Assembly (NCBI GenBank): GCA_021397845.1
Contig: CM038040.1
Location: 20,284,315-20,348,314 of the forward strand
From: Areca catechu
Lineage: Eukaryota; Streptophyta; Magnoliopsida; Arecales; Arecaceae
Direction of reading: 5' to 3'
Length of the DNA stretch: 64,000 bases
This document shows, in pieces, positions 35,574-49,014 of the stretch. The number at the start of each line of letters is the position of its first letter. Position 1 is the first letter of the stretch. Below the pieces are notes generated by a model, which saw only the letters and a program-made list of their open reading frames with translations, made no database searches and was not told the origin of the DNA. Position numbers and translations under genes: made by a program.

Positions 35574-38042
35574 TATATCGATCTTTTTTGGACAGAATTA
35601 GATCTTGCTCTCGATGGCTTTCCTATGGAAATTGCAAAAATAGTTTCTTGACAAGTGATGATGGTTGGAAACTCTTCAATGCTCAAGTTAGTGGATAAGA
35701 AAAATATACTACAATATCTAAAGCCGAAAACAATGGTGATAACTGAGCAAGCATGAGAGTAAAGATGTTTTAATGTAGCATATCTCGTCGAGAACCCCTC
35801 TTATAAATTTATATGGCTATGTTGAATTACCGAATGCTATTAGAAAGTGGCTTCCCCTGATATGCATAACAGATTTTGCTGAGATAGCAGGATCCTGTCC
35901 TTTGGAATATTCTATTTAATATTTTTCTGTTAGGATAGCAAGATTTATCGAAATCCTGTCTACTACAACTTTGTCCATTATGACCTATGCTGGAATAACC
36001 ATGATCAGTTGGGTTGTCACCTATTTGAATATCACGGGCTCTAAGTGGGTAATTGGTTTGTCCACCACCAAAGAAGGGGCTGGTCTTGTACTCGCGCATA
36101 CCAACTAATTTTACTTAAATAACTAGTCAAGTTTGAATAGGTACTTGATGAATATACGTAGGGAATGTTATGCTAGTTAAACTTAACATGTTACAGCTAT
36201 TTGATCTAGAAAGGGTCGGCTACTTTATCTGGAAAGGAGCGACTATTCAGTCCGATGACCAGTTTTTCCTTTTTCTTGTTAATATTCTTTTTGATTGACG
36301 ATGCAGTAGTTAGTTTTATTGTATCCTTCATAATAAATAACTTGATCATTCCAAGTTAGATGTTTTAGTTTTTTACATAGCTAGTAATATTGCCGGTGGT
36401 TTGGCAAGTCTTCGAAATCGAATTAACAATTATCATAAAAAATTTTACCTATTTTTTTCAAAAAATATTTATTTTTCAAAAAAATATTATTTTTTAATGT
36501 TTGTATTATGATATTCCAAATATAAATATAAACATGGGATATAATAATCAGATATAGAAAAATAATATTTTTATTTAAAAAATAAAATGTTGGAAATCTG
36601 GGTAGGCTGATCATTTATTATAGCATGTGATCCAAACCTGTGGTATGGTGCAGAACGGTGGACGGAAGCATTTCTCTGGACTACCGAACCAGCCATTTAC
36701 CCAACGAATACGTAGTAATAATTACCGCGATGGTTGCAACACCCCAATAGACACCCACCCACCGACGTGGGCACCACATCGAGGGCCCAGCTTTTTTTTT
36801 TTTAATTTTGAGTAAAAAAAAAAACGTCGAGGGCCCGGTTATCGGTGAAACGGCGTTGGTAAGTAGGAATAATAAATAAAAAAAAGAGGAAGGGGGCGGA
36901 ATTTTCAGGTGAATCTTGATAGACGCATGAACTGCTCGACCGAGACCTGCGTCCGCTGGGTCCCACAAGCTGCCGTCCATGCAGCCACACGATTCTGACC
37001 TGTCCCTGTGGGACCCACGGAATAACCGCAAGAATTGTGCACGGCTCTAGGTGTCAGGCATTACTCGTTTCTTCCGTGATGGGCCCCCGCGCCATTCTAA
37101 GCACCGTCCGATCGGTGGCAACTTTTATTAGTCTGTCTCCATGAGCACAAAGTTGTGTTTTTGTCATAGCCGTTGGATTACAGAGGGCTGCCCATTGGAC
37201 GATCTGGATAAATGTTGGGCATGGGCTGTGAATATAGTAACATTTTTAGCCATGAATGCGGCGGAACTCAAGGCACCGCCTGGGACAAGAAAAAAATAAA
37301 CAAAAAGAAGGTACTGAGCGTGAAACGGCTACGGAAACGAAACCGCCTCTTTAACTTTCGAAACTCTCGTTGCAGGCTCCATCTCCGTCGCACGTTCATT
37401 AAAGAAAGCAAAATTACCGCTCGCACGTTCATTAAAGAAAATAAAATTACCGTCTCACACGGTCAATATCGAAGGCTGAATCTCTTTGATTACTGCCAAA
37501 ATAGCGGGTTAAAATCTTACCTTATAATTAACAGATCATAAATTTTAAATATAATTTTATCAAAGCTTCAATTAAATTTAAAAATTATTTTGTAAAATTA
37601 ATAATAATTAAATATAATCGGATGAACGAGGAATCAGAATTTTTTTCTTTTTAATCCACTGGTATTTTGGTGACATGGAATTTATCTCTATCTTCTTTTT
37701 ACGTGTGAGAAAAAGGAACACGAGTCGGTCCCCGTGGCATGCTGCGGGGAAACGAAGCAGCCAGTGGGAATCGCGTGTAAACGGCTTTTCCGAAGTGGAC
37801 CCAAAAGCAAACACTGCTCGGATTACGTGTAATAATGGTAAAACAGGGTGTGTGTTGGGGGGGGTTGGGAGTGTGATAGAAAAGATTAGTAGGGGACGAG
37901 GGTGAATCGTATGAAGCCAGGTAGATTTATGGATGGATTCGTGTTAGAATTGGCAAAAGTTTTCATGCAAGCCAATCCAGATCCTGACCTCCGCCTCACC
38001 CAATGTGTCTCTCCCATTCAATCACCTTCTTGTAAGCACCGC

Positions 38043-38049
38043 TTATAAA
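38043..38049 (+). promoter_or_regulatory. Candidate TATA box of the GT92 gene
   Basis: TATAAAC sits about 225 bp upstream of the ATG at 38270. It is followed by a pyrimidine-rich, GC-rising leader typical of a plant 5' UTR. Confidence 0.45.
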
Positions 38050-38269
38050 CCGACGCCACTCCATCTTCGTCTTCTCCTTCTCTTTGGCTCTCTAAATTTA
38101 ACTAGCCTCGACGCTCCTTGATATTTTTGTGTTTCTCTCGCTATCTACTGGAAAGCTAAGGGGATTTGGGTGTTGAGGGTTGGGGATATGAGCTGGGGGA
38201 AGGAGGGGAAAGGGACGGATCTGGTGCTCCGCCGCCGCCGAATCCGGAAGTAGGGAGAGGAAGGAGGCC

Positions 38270-38623
38270 ATGAAGGACCGGAGGAGAAGGGAAGGGGCGG
38301 CGTGGAGGGGCCCATCGCGGGCGCCGCCCCCGTCCAGCTCCTCGTTCTCGTTTGTTCTCTTCGCTTTCCTCTGCTTCGCCCTCTTCGCCGCCGTCGCCTT
38401 CTCCACCTTCCGCCTATTTGGAGGTATTCCCAGCTCCATCCAATCTAGATTCGAAAAATTTAGGGAATAGAAACCAAATAAAGTATGGGACTTCATTTGG
38501 AATCCGCAAATTCTTATCGTCTTCATGAAATAATGGTTCTTTACGAAGAACTGATTAAAACCCGTGGAGCTGTGTGTCATTTATTTCTCTATAAAGGTTG
38601 AGATAGATCCAGATCCATTTCCT

Positions 38624-38669
<46 letters not shown>

Positions 38670-40417
38670 TCTAAATTTTTAAATTTTCATTATAGTGCCA
38701 ATGCTCGGATTAGATTTACACTTTCGCAGTTCTTCCCCCACAATTTGATTTCAAAACACAATTTTTTTTCTTTGCAAATTCTCAAATTTAGCCCTTGTTA
38801 CCTTTTTTTTGTGATTTTTGTTATAAGTTGAGCTGCTTTTGAAGTTCTTGATGGCAAATCTTGCTCTGGATTCCGACAGTATCATTCCGCCCGGTGCTGA
38901 TCTCCACGTGGCCGTCCTCCAGCATAAACGCCGTCTCCGACGAGCTCCCTCTGTCCCGGAGAGACCCGGCCTCCACCCTCCCTTCCCTCCGGATCCAAGA
39001 AGCCATCTCCTTCCCCGACCAAGTCCTCCTCTTCCTCAAATCCCCCTCCTCGCTCCCCATTTCCAGCCTCCTCTGCCTGTACTACCCTTCCTCCTCCGCC
39101 GCCGCAGGTGGCCGCCCCGACCTCCGCCTCCCCCCAATCTCTTCCTCCTCTCCCGATGCCCTCCTCGTCCGCTGCCCCCTCGCCCCCGGCGGCTTTTCCA
39201 TCTCCCTCTCCACCTCCCTCGACCTCCCCCCAATCCGTCCCTGGGACCACCTTGCCTATGCCGCCGTCTTCGATCCCCGGGACAATTCCACCATTGTCTT
39301 CGCTAAAGGCCTCAACCTCCGCCCTGCCCGCCTCTCCGATCCCTCCCGCTATGAGTGTATCTTTGGTTGGAACTTCTTCAAGCCCAAGTACCTCCTCACC
39401 TCCGCCGCCCTCTCCGCCGCTCAGGAGATAATTCGCTGCAAGACCCCCCGCAGTGTCCTCCTCCGCCACCGCCGCCGCCAATCCAACGTCGACCCCCCAT
39501 TGGTCTCTGTCAAGTCCAAGGGCCGTGGCAGCATTACCCTCCCCTCCGTTGCCTGCCCTGACACCATCTTGTCCCGCCGAAGCCGGAGAAAGAAGGAGCA
39601 TTCAATGTGTGTATGCACAATGGTCCGGAACCAAGCTCGATTCCTCCGAGAGTGGATTGTTTACCATTCACGAATTGGAGTTCAGAGGTGGTTCATCTAT
39701 GACAACAACAGTGATGATGGCATCGAGCAGGTGATTGAATCAATGGCATCCTCTTCGAATTACAATGTGACGCGCCACTCATGGCCCTGGATCAAGACAC
39801 AGGAGGCAGGATTTGCACATTGCGCACTCCGTGCCCGTGATCATTGTGAATGGGTTGGATTCATCGACGTTGATGAATTTTTGTACCTTCCGGCTGATGT
39901 CATGCTGCATGATGTGCTCCGGAATTACTCACGCAAACCACGGGTCGGGGAACTACGGGCTGCTTGCCATAGCTTTGGGCCTTCAGGGAGGAAGACGATA
40001 CCACCGGAGGGTGTAATTGTGGGGTACACTTGCAGGATGAACATCCCCGAGCGGCACAAGTCAATTGTTCGTCCGGAGGCACTGAATCCTTCTTTGATCA
40101 ATGTTGTGCATCATTTCCATTTGAAAGATGGGATGAGGTATGTCAACATGGACAGGGGAGTTATGGTGATCAACCACTACAAGTATCAGGCATGGGAGGT
40201 GTTCAAGGAGAAGTTCTACAGGAGGGTGGCAACCTATGTCACTGATTGGCAGGATGAGGAGAATGTTGGTTCGAAGGACCGGGCGCCTGGATTGGGGACA
40301 AAGGCTGTGGAGCCTCCGGATTGGCCTAGCCGGTTTTGCGAGGTTAATGATACCGGGCTTAGGGATTGGGTGTTGAGGGCTTTCAGCAACGCCAATGCTG
40401 GCCTTCTTCCATGGTAG
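38270..40417 (+). CDS. Glycosyltransferase family 92 (DUF23) protein, two exons
   Basis: Exon 1 is 38270-38423 (TTTGGAG|GTATTCC) and exon 2 is 38880-40417 (CCGACAG|TATCATT). The joined reading frame is 563 residues. Residues 1-25 are basic and Ser/Pro-rich. A signal anchor at about 26-48 (FVLFAFLCFALFAAVAF) predicts a type II Golgi membrane protein, followed by a stem. The GT92 catalytic domain spans about 291-535: MCVCTMVRNQARFLREWIVY, RWFIYDNNSDD, RHSWPWIKTQEAGFAHCALR, the acidic DVDEF motif (381-385; nucleotides 39866-39880), and YKYQAWEVFKEKF near the end. GT92 includes plant beta-1,4-galactan synthases (GALS), but this sequence looks closer to the other plant GT92 group (At1g27200-like), whose substrate is less clear. 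The first half of exon 2 is very C-rich (Ser/Pro/Leu). The intron holds a 42-base T-run (38625-38666). Confidence 0.93.
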
Positions 40418-43210
40418 CTGGGAGAGGAGTTGTATTTGATACATCAGACCAATTTGATTCATCACATCAGTGCAGAGAATGTAGAACAAAAGAAACACAA
40501 GAGAGCAGAGGACATAGGTAAATTGTTGAAGATTGATTACTCTTTATTCTTTTTTGGTTTTCTTTTTGGTGTCATTTATGTTTCTCTTATTCTACAACTT
40601 CTGTAACTATAGATGAGAGGCAAATCATTCTTTTGTAGATAGAGACATGATACAGTCCCTTATAACATTGGAGTTTGGAAGGGATTGACTGATGGAGGGT
40701 TTGGGTTTTTGTTAATTTTTTTAGATGGTTTTGATCATATTTTTTTCTCAGTTTTTTTTTAATTTTTTTTTTTAATGTTTAAATTAATCTATGGCTAGCT
40801 TAAGGCATCAAATATTATTAGCTTCTTTGATAAAGATCAAAGATGTTATCCTACACTTCTTTCTGGTTTACCAACTTGGTCTCAAAGGACCTTTCTATTC
40901 AAAGGAGCTGGACTTCTTTTGTCCCATGTGTAACTGTCAATAATCTTTCAGATAAGGATGTTATACCTTCCTTCATGTGCTGTTTGAAGAATCTGGAGCT
41001 TTAGAATTATTTAAGGAAAAAGAAAGAAAGAAAGAACAATCCAATCTTTCTTAGGTGAAAGTTAAAGAGCATTGTTTCCCTCTAAGAAATATTCCATTCT
41101 GGAAAATTAAACCTTATCAGACTCCATTTTTTTCTTTCTCTTCTCACCTTTACCTTTAGTTTTAAGTTGACAGTGCCAAGAGAATATTTAGCTGGCTCTG
41201 TGCAATTACCAAACCACACCATCATTTTATTTATGCTCAGTGCCTGTCTTTAAAGCATCTAGTAGGGTTCATGATTGAATCTCATATAAAGCAAATCCAA
41301 AAAGCTCCTAATGGACCCACAGCTAAGAAGGCTCTGTTGAGGATTAACTGCAGAATTAAGCACAACTAGGACCTTTCCAATGTCTGGACTTCAGTAGTTA
41401 GTTTATTATTCTCTTGTTTCTACCTTTCTTATATATATTAGGTTTTTTTAATCATTCTTATGTTGTTGAAGGGTCTTTGGATACCTACAATGGTGGATTT
41501 TAATGTTTGTGATTGATTAGCTTATAACTTTTGGCATGTGCTTGTTGGTTCTATAGTCTTCCTCAAATATTATGCAATTGAATACTGATACCTCCTTCCA
41601 AAGTAGCATGATACCATAACCTTGTTCTACTTTTAGGGTCCGATCCATCTATTTTACCAAAAGGAGATGTTTATTAGGGTATAAGGCTGAAAAAAACCAA
41701 ATCAAAAAGATTAAACAAACCATAAAAGATGAAGTTGTCCCCATGGTTCTTAATGCAGCCTGTCCCTTTTTATCATAATCTGGTGACAGACTGGGGGCAC
41801 AAGCAAATGATCAGAGCCTGAGTAAGCCAGGCCATGCTCTAGCCTGGCTTGAATTATGATTGAGCTGGGCTTGAACCCTAGCTGCATAAATTTTGAGTCG
41901 AGCTGAGCTTAGTTTATTTAGTTTCAAGCCAAACTTGAGGTGCTCAACAAAATCTAATTTTAATTTCATCAAAGGAAAAGGAGAAATCTACTTTAAGAAA
42001 CTGATGAGAGTATGAGGTCCTCCAAGGTTTCAAAAACATACTCCGAGCTAATCTCCATCTTCAGACATCAATCTAACAGCTTACTTTATCTTCTTAATGT
42101 TGAAAGTGAGCATGTTAGTGTGATTAAATGTAAACTAGATTTAAATATGTAAATTATAATTAGAATAATACAATAATAGACTGTTATATTTATATTTTGA
42201 TCTAAATTAAACTAAAGATAAGAGGCAAATCTCAAGCTTGGCTTGCTTATATTTTGAATGCAGATTTCTGGCTGAAGCATTCTTTCTGTTATTACTACCA
42301 CTCGGTAGAGTGAGTTCCTATCAAGCCATATTAGCTCCTAAATGACTTGCTCTAATGGTAGCCTTACTATAGAGGGTATGGAAGAAAATAAGGGCACGTT
42401 CGGGTTCGCAATCGGAGTCGGACTAGATTAGAATGGAAATTAGAATAATCATATCCCTTGACGCATTCGGTTGGTGATCGGAATTGAAACGGAATTCGAT
42501 GCATTTTTGGTTGAAGGGAGTTGGATTCTGAAATGAGTGGAAATTAATGACTTCTATGCTAGCCATTTAGTCATGCAAAGTCCTATTCTCATTTCAATTC
42601 TATAAAATTCAATTTCTATTCTTTTTTTAGGTATTCAAATTATATTATAATTTCGATTACGATCCAAATATGTCAAAGGAGTATGTCCATTCGGATTTCC
42701 TTTCCAATCACAAATCAAAAGCACTCTCTAATGCTATCAGAAGAGTAGGGATTGGATTTTTGAAGAATTAAGGCTAATTCCCCTCTTGAATCGAAAAGGG
42801 AACATGACTTTTTCTAGCCAAATAACGGAGGGTCATTCATTTCAATTTTCATTCCAAAGATTTTTTTTTTTTTTTTTTTTTAAAAAAAACTCCCTCCCCG
42901 CACCTGCTCCCATCCAAACCAAACATTGCATAAATAGATTTAGCTGCGAGCAGGACTTGGGTGTGACATTGGTTGTCCGGCCAGCAATGGGTGGTAGCGT
43001 GGGGATGCTGCCATGACTTTGAGATAGCGTGAGGGGAAAGGCTATTGACGAAGATAGGGAAGACAAAACTTTTGTGAGCTGTAGCTTCTGTCGTATTTAT
43101 GAGCTGCCCACCACCTGCATTTTTTTGAGACTTATAGACGATGCTGGAAGGTTCCATACGAACAAATTGACTCGAGCAATCCTGCAAACCTCATGGTCTC
43201 TTCATGCAAG
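40418..43210. other. 3' UTR of GT92 and intergenic sequence
   Basis: No further gene was recognised. About 42390-42760 has GGAATTG/AATTCCG-rich sequence beginning GGGCACGTTCGGG and ending CAAATCAAAAGCACTCT, weakly inverted-complementary at its ends; it may be an old Harbinger-type MITE. T-runs occur near 42861-42882. The DNA at 41800-41950 (GAGCTGGGCTTG words) is a dispersed-repeat-like stretch. Confidence 0.4.
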
Positions 43211-43533
43211 TTTGTTTTTTTTTTTTTTTTTTGATGAAATAAAAGAGATGGAAAGAGAGAAAACTCTCACTGTAGCTGTCCCTACCGGGCTTCCACCCCG
43301 TCAGGTCATGTTCGATTTGGATCGTAATTTTTTCGTGTACCCTCTTTATCCGAAGGTGAGTACATCAACCTGATCTCACTAAACTGCCAGAGTGAAGTGC
43401 TCTCCTGCTCCAAATCACGTGCCCCAGGAATAAATTCAGGATTTAATCAAGTAATCCACAAGCTCAAATCTCATATCCGTGATCAAGAGGACATGAGTCA
43501 AAATGCTCATCAACTATGCTACCATCTTGGTGG
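43211..43533 (-). mobile_element. Second copy of the tRNA-derived SINE
   Basis: 323 bp between TGCAAG duplications (43205-43210 and 43534-43539). On the minus strand the head (GGTAGCATAGTTGATGAGC) and B-box region (GATATGAGATTTGAGC) are decayed tRNA-like boxes. The body shares CTCACCTTCGGATAAAG, TCGAACATGACCTGACGG and GGGACAGCTACA with the SINE at 30911-31248. The A-tail appears as the T-run 43214-43232. Confidence 0.8.
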
Positions 43534-46242
43534 TGCAAGCCTTTTCTCTTTTCAAGAACTTCTTCCATGTCACCTTTTACCTTGGGGGGTATTTTCTCAA
43601 AATTATGTTGCCTTTGGGTGGTGCTAGCCATTTGGCCTTTCTTCCGATGAAATGGGAGAGAGCCATTTGACATTATTGTTGCACGAAGCATGCCATGGTT
43701 AAGGTTGGAATATGTGATGATGTTGCCAGCATTGATGGAAACTTTGTTAGAGTTTGTACGAACATTTCTCCATAAAGTTGGACGGCAATGGAACCTTTTT
43801 TTTTTTTTTTTTTTCCTTTGTGCTTTGATTGAAATATATGAAGGATTACTCTTTTCTTTGCGGTGTCAATATAAAAATAATAGCCATGATTTTTTTTTTT
43901 GATAAATTAGATTTATTAAACTAATCTAGAATAAATATATTCATGGGAATCAATAAATAAAATATTAAAAAATTTAACAGGAATATCTAACAGTGATGTC
44001 TAAAGCATAGAACCCGTAAGATGAACCATAAACGTTGATATCCAATCCTCTGCACTGTTAGCCTCTCGATAAATATATTTGGTTATGAAAAATTGCAGGG
44101 CCATTTTCATATGCCAATAATCTCGTCAATTGGACGATGATCAATATTCAAAGGTGTAGAACTAGATAGCTATCGAATAATTGTTGAAAAATCTTCTTCA
44201 ATAAATATACAAGTAGCTTTGAGAACCCTCAACGTATATGACATCTTCTTCCAAGTAGCATGAAGTTCCGTCATTGGTACTGTAGTCCCCATCAATCAAG
44301 TACCCCCGGCTACAACAAAGGCATCACTAGTGCTTCTTATAATAAAACTAGCTCCTCCCAATTCATCTCAGTCCAATAGACTGTCATCAAAATTAATTTT
44401 AAGTAAACCAAGGGGTGGTAGCTTCCAAGTAAAAAGGATTCTTTGAGAAGGCTTAGAAACTACAGAAAAGGAGAAAAGGAGCCGCATGTTTCCCCAACTA
44501 TCAAGTTATCTTTGAAGGCATTAATTTTAATAAATTCATTTGCCTAGGAAGAGGCTTGCAATACAATGAGCCTAGGATTTCAAATAATATTTAAAAAAAT
44601 ATGGACATTCCTTGCCTCCCAAATTTGATATGTTATATATAATATTAAGATTGCCTCTGATCATTGATTATCTCTACTTGTTCTCTTCTTGATATAGTGT
44701 AGAAAATTTCCAAAGAAATAGTAGAAAAGATTAAGGCATTTGAAATTGGGGCTTATCACCAGGACTGAATCGCTAATTTGCAATGCAAGATAACATTAGC
44801 AGTTGATTCTTATAAATCTTAACAAAGGTCATAGTGACTAAGAATATATAATTTATGTTGATGTAATAAACTTTGACACAGGAAGTGGTTCCAGACTAAT
44901 TTCCATAGAAACAAGGCAACTCTCGAATAAACTCCAACCTTCCAAATCCATCAAATATTCTTAATTGAAGATACCTCAGGTTGAAAATATCTATAAAAAT
45001 CTGCCACTCCAATTGATAAGCTACCCGAGAGATTCCAGCCTAATCTGTCAGATATATCACCACTTGGAATCGGTATGGACAAAATTTGTTCAACAAAAGT
45101 TTTCGAAAAATACTGGTAGATCATCGAATTATTTCAACCATTTGTATCGAGCAATATAAGGACACTCACCTTAAGATTTTGTAAAGATTCGGTATCAGCC
45201 AATATGAGCCATAGTTCAATTAAAATAGAATCTATCCAAAGATTCAGAAACACATTAATTGAAGATCCATTACGTGCAACCCATCAAAGCTTCGATAAAA
45301 TTAATGGAGCAAAAGAGCATAACTTTTTCCAAAAAGATGAGCTATTTTGTAAACATAAGGGGATAGATTTAAAGGACCACTAAGTACTCACCATACTTTA
45401 CCCTTATAAAAGATACTCATATCCCCTCCTGAAATAATATAAATCTTGCAGCCTGTTTGGCCATCAAAGCATCATTTTTTAAATAACTAAAGATCAGACT
45501 CCAGGTCCCCCTGACTGAAGAAGCTGACAAATACAGTCCCAAGCTAACAAATGTACTCACATTGAGGAAACTAATAGGCCCCATAAAAAATTTCTCAATT
45601 TTATGAGAACTCATTTAGGAATTATACAATGTGATAATAAGTAGATAGGAATGGCATACAAAATTGATGTAAGCAAAGTGACCCGACCCATCATGGATTG
45701 TGCCTTCCACTGCCATCCATTCAATCTTTTTAAAACTTATTGTACCAGGCATTGCAATTTGTTAAGGTCAAACTTTTTCCTCAGATAGGCATATCCAAAT
45801 ACTTCCAAATTTTATCAAATTCCCGAATATGTAATGGATTCTTAATGCATTGTCTTGTCAGTATATTACCTTTAAAACTAAACTTAATAGATGATTTCTC
45901 TAAGTTAACTTCCCGAACTGACATCCTACAATACTCCCATAAAATTTTAGAAATGATAATAGCATTCCTTCATGTGATATGAGCAAATATGATACAATCA
46001 TAAGCAAAAAGGAGATAAGAGATATTAAAATTTGATCGACTAGGCTGATAAGCTATAATAGTGTTCATCAAGATAGAATTTCAAAGCTTTCTAAATAAAA
46101 TGTAAGAGTAAATAATGAATAAATAAGGCGATAGAAGATAGCCTTACCGAATTTCTATGGAAGAGACAAAGTTATCTAATGGAGTCCCGCTAATTATAAC
46201 AGAAAATGATAGAGCAGTAACACAACCTCTAATCTAGTCAAT

Positions 46243-46247
46243 CCAAC
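46243..46247. repeat. Target-site duplication CCAAC of the solo LTR
   Basis: CCAAC occurs directly before TGTCACACCC (46248) and again at 48102-48106 after GGTTTCACA. The LINE reading frame continues across the two copies, confirming a clean insertion. Confidence 0.9.
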
Positions 46248-48101
46248 TGTCACACCCCGAATCCATCACCAAAATCGGCTAAGCTATTGGTCGTACAAAT
46301 CCTATATTTTATCCTAGAGGTCATGCAAGGCCTAGGTACACAAGTATCACTTACTTCAAAAATCTCATCAAATAAAATAATATTATATAAATAATTGAAT
46401 AGTAACTAAATATCCATTCATTCAAGTCATTACATAAATATCAACAATAGATCTAACTAAACAACCTAATTAAATCATCAAAAAATTGATGTTCAACCTC
46501 ACGCCCAGCCCGATCCTTGCTACACATCATTCCATTACAAATCCAAACCACTACCAAGCTCGAATATCCTGCACAACTCTGAGAAGAAATGAAAGTAGGG
46601 GGTTGTGAGCTTTACAGCCCAGTAATAATAATAATTTGAAAATAGCAATGAGATAAGAGTATATCATGTCATGCAATGAAACAACTCAAATATCATATAT
46701 GACAAAACTTTTTGTAAAATCATGTTCCCTTTTTATGTTTTCAATTTAATTATCTTTCTTCTTTAGGGTTCTGGAATAACCACGGTCATGCTTCAGCTCA
46801 TGACCAGCAATCTCAGTGTCACATTTCAGCATGTGATGGACAAATCCATACCTACGATAGGTAATATTTGTCATGATTTTGCGAATGACCGACAATCTCG
46901 GTATCACACTTTATTTGATAAAACATGGATACATGAATATAGCTAATAACAATAACAATCGTACTGTCCAACATAAAAGTCATACAAAACTTATCATGTA
47001 TGCCGATGCTCATATGCACGGATCAAATTATGTCATGATAAGCATACATATATAATTGGTGATTAGGTCCAGAGATCCTTACTTTCAAGAGACAATCCCA
47101 GTATATCCGATGTTAGTCCATATTCGGAATTTGCTTAAGGTCTTTTTGTTCAGAAATCTGTTCCCCTACAATAATAAATAGTTATTTAAAATTTCTCTAT
47201 GATTTACCCGAATAACCCTGACTGCACGAATTTCGAGAAAGAAGACTTTTCAATCCTCTCATCCTCTCTCTCTTCTTTCTCCTCTTTCTCTCTCATCATC
47301 TTCTCTCTCCTCTTTCTCTCTCCTCATATTCTCTCCTCCATGATAACGGGAAGAGCCTTGGGTGAGCCACTGGCGACAGCTCTAACAACCGAAAAAATAT
47401 ACTGGTGACTCAATTCCTAGGTAAGCATCTCTTTTTTTTTCTTTTTCTTTCTTTTCTTTTCTTTTTCCCTTTCTTTTTTTTCCTTCTTTTTTTTCTTCTT
47501 TGCTTCTTCTTTTCTTTCTTCTCTTCTCCTGAACTCTCCCTGTTTCCTCCTCGGCTTGACCGAACCGAGATAGCCCCCCATGGTTGCCGGCGACCAAGAA
47601 AGGTGATCACCGAGAAGGAGGGTCGACGAACCCAAGGCGAACGGCAGTGGCGCGGCCATCGGTGATCCACGGTCCAACAAAAATCATCCCGAAATCAACC
47701 AAAAATCTCGATTAATTCTCCCCAAAACTGAATTAAAGGAGAGAAAGACTCACTGGTGATGGAAGGGACTCTCCGTTGCTCGCCGGAGAGGAGGAAAATG
47801 TCACGGAAGGAGCTCGATGGGCGGCGGTGAGGGAAAATTTAAAGGGAACGCCGATGGTCTCCTTGTCGTGTAGGGAAGGGAAAAACTACATCTACCGAAG
47901 TCCCAATCCGCCTTAACCACGACGCAGACGGATTTCTCCTCCTTGGCTTCCTCCGATTCCTCCGATGGCTTTCCCGGTCAGATAAGGGGAAGAACGAGCT
48001 CCCTGTCCAACTCCGCCTCTCCCTCCTCTATTTTTTTTTTTCCTATGATTGGGCTGAAGTTGGCTGGGCTTGCCGACTTTGGCCCAAGCCCGGGTTTCAC
48101 A
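46248..48101 (+). mobile_element. Complete solo LTR of a Tekay/Del-like gypsy element, nested in the LINE
   Basis: 1854 bp, TGTCACACCCCGAATCC ... CCCGGGTTTCACA, with TG..CA ends and a 5-bp duplication CCAAC. It has no coding region. It holds two or three GTGA(C/T)GGCAATCTCA-like units, a bipartite pyrimidine tract (47240-47530) and a GC-rich 3' third (47560-48060). No internal sequence or second LTR exists on either side, so it arose by LTR-LTR recombination. The family assignment rests on the TGTCAC(A/G)CCCC start and length. Confidence 0.88.
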
Positions 48102-49014
48102 CCAACTATCTCGAAAATTCATTTGATAAAGAGTCACAAATAAGAAATCTCATTGCACATGATCATAAGCTCATTCCATATCCAATTTAAGTATCATAAG
48201 TCCCTTTATAGGGGAAGCCTTTTAAAGGTCATACATAATTTCTTGAGCCATTCAAATATTATCAGATGTACCCTGACCTTTAATCAAAGCATCCTACCTT
48301 GGATTAATTATGGAATGCAACACAAATTATAATCTATTAGTTAAAAGCTTTACTATAATTTTATATAAAATTGTACATAGACTGATCAAACGATAATGTG
48401 AAGGGAGAGAAGCACCAAACCTTTTAGGGATTAGCATAATAAAAGTATACTTACAAGATTGAGACATAGAGTGCAAAGTATAAAATTGCTTCACTGCAAT
48501 GCAAGCATCCTTACATACAATAAACCAGTAAAATTTGAAGAAAAGTGGAGGGCATCCATCAGGGATTGGAGCCTTATCCCAACCATAGATGCTAAGCATC
48601 TTCAAACTCTTTATCATCTACTACTCTCATAAAATAGTCATTATCCATATCAGAAAGAATAACAATAAGTAAAATAAGGGACTCAACTTCAACCACATCC
48701 TCATCCATAACAAACCATCTGGATTGAAAAAATTGCAATAATTCATATTCAGTTGCAGCTGACCATGATTTAAAATCATGGACTTTGTAATCGTCGAAGT
48801 CACCGTCTATGAAGCTAATTATCTTAAAATATTAATCAAAACCTAATACTTGCCCACTATCTGAGAAGAATTTTTTGTTTAGATAATCATGATACATGTT
48901 TTTTTTTGGCAAAATTAGTACTGGACGTGGAAGCATGATTACAATTATTGTGTTGCTTATTGCAATAATCCTGACATGATACTATCCATGATTTTTTCCT
49001 CTCTAGTACAAATT

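Larger units (their letters stand above)
32412..38042. other. Intergenic region with dispersed repeats
   Basis: Contains GGGCC/GCCGTGCC-rich stretches (about 32745-32860 and 33000-33080), A+T-rich spacers, candidate exons at 33560-34208, a GC-rich ~60-bp repeat (34260-34470), TA runs and a tandem duplication (35362-35573), and a short 33-bp duplication (37389-37453, CGCACGTTCATTAAAGAAA twice). The GCC-rich parts resemble ends of non-autonomous DNA transposons, but no terminal repeats could be paired. Confidence 0.45.
43890..49014 (-). mobile_element. L1-type LINE, antisense, decayed, interrupted by a solo LTR
   Basis: Minus-strand reading gives an A-tail at 43890-43900, then upstream an RNase H region (about 44430-44050, PLGLLKINFDDSLLD), a zf-RVT region (about 44950-44850, ALFLWKLVW) and RT. 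The RT part near 46250-45740 includes IRGCVTALSFS and SYLLFAYDCIIFA, where the YDC at about 45998-46006 replaces the usual ADD catalytic motif. The RT N-terminal part at 48617-48140 has APIPDGCPPLFFKFYW, YTFIMLIPKRFGA, HYRLISLCTILYKIIVKLL and AQEIMYDL. The RT is split by the insertion 46248-48101. Many stops are present. The 5' end is lost at 49015, where the gypsy element begins. Confidence 0.85.

Noticed and set aside
38882..39601. 239-residue antisense ORF in the GT92 exon
   Set aside because: It is a Gly/Glu-rich shadow of the C-rich coding strand; the sense frame has clear GT92 homology.
42393..42760. Possible Harbinger-type MITE (GGGCACGTTCGGG ... AAGCACTCT)
   Set aside because: The ends are only weakly complementary and no clear 3-bp duplication is seen.
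47405..47680. Lys/Glu- or Phe-rich ORFs on both strands
   Set aside because: They lie in the pyrimidine tract of the solo LTR and are composition artefacts.
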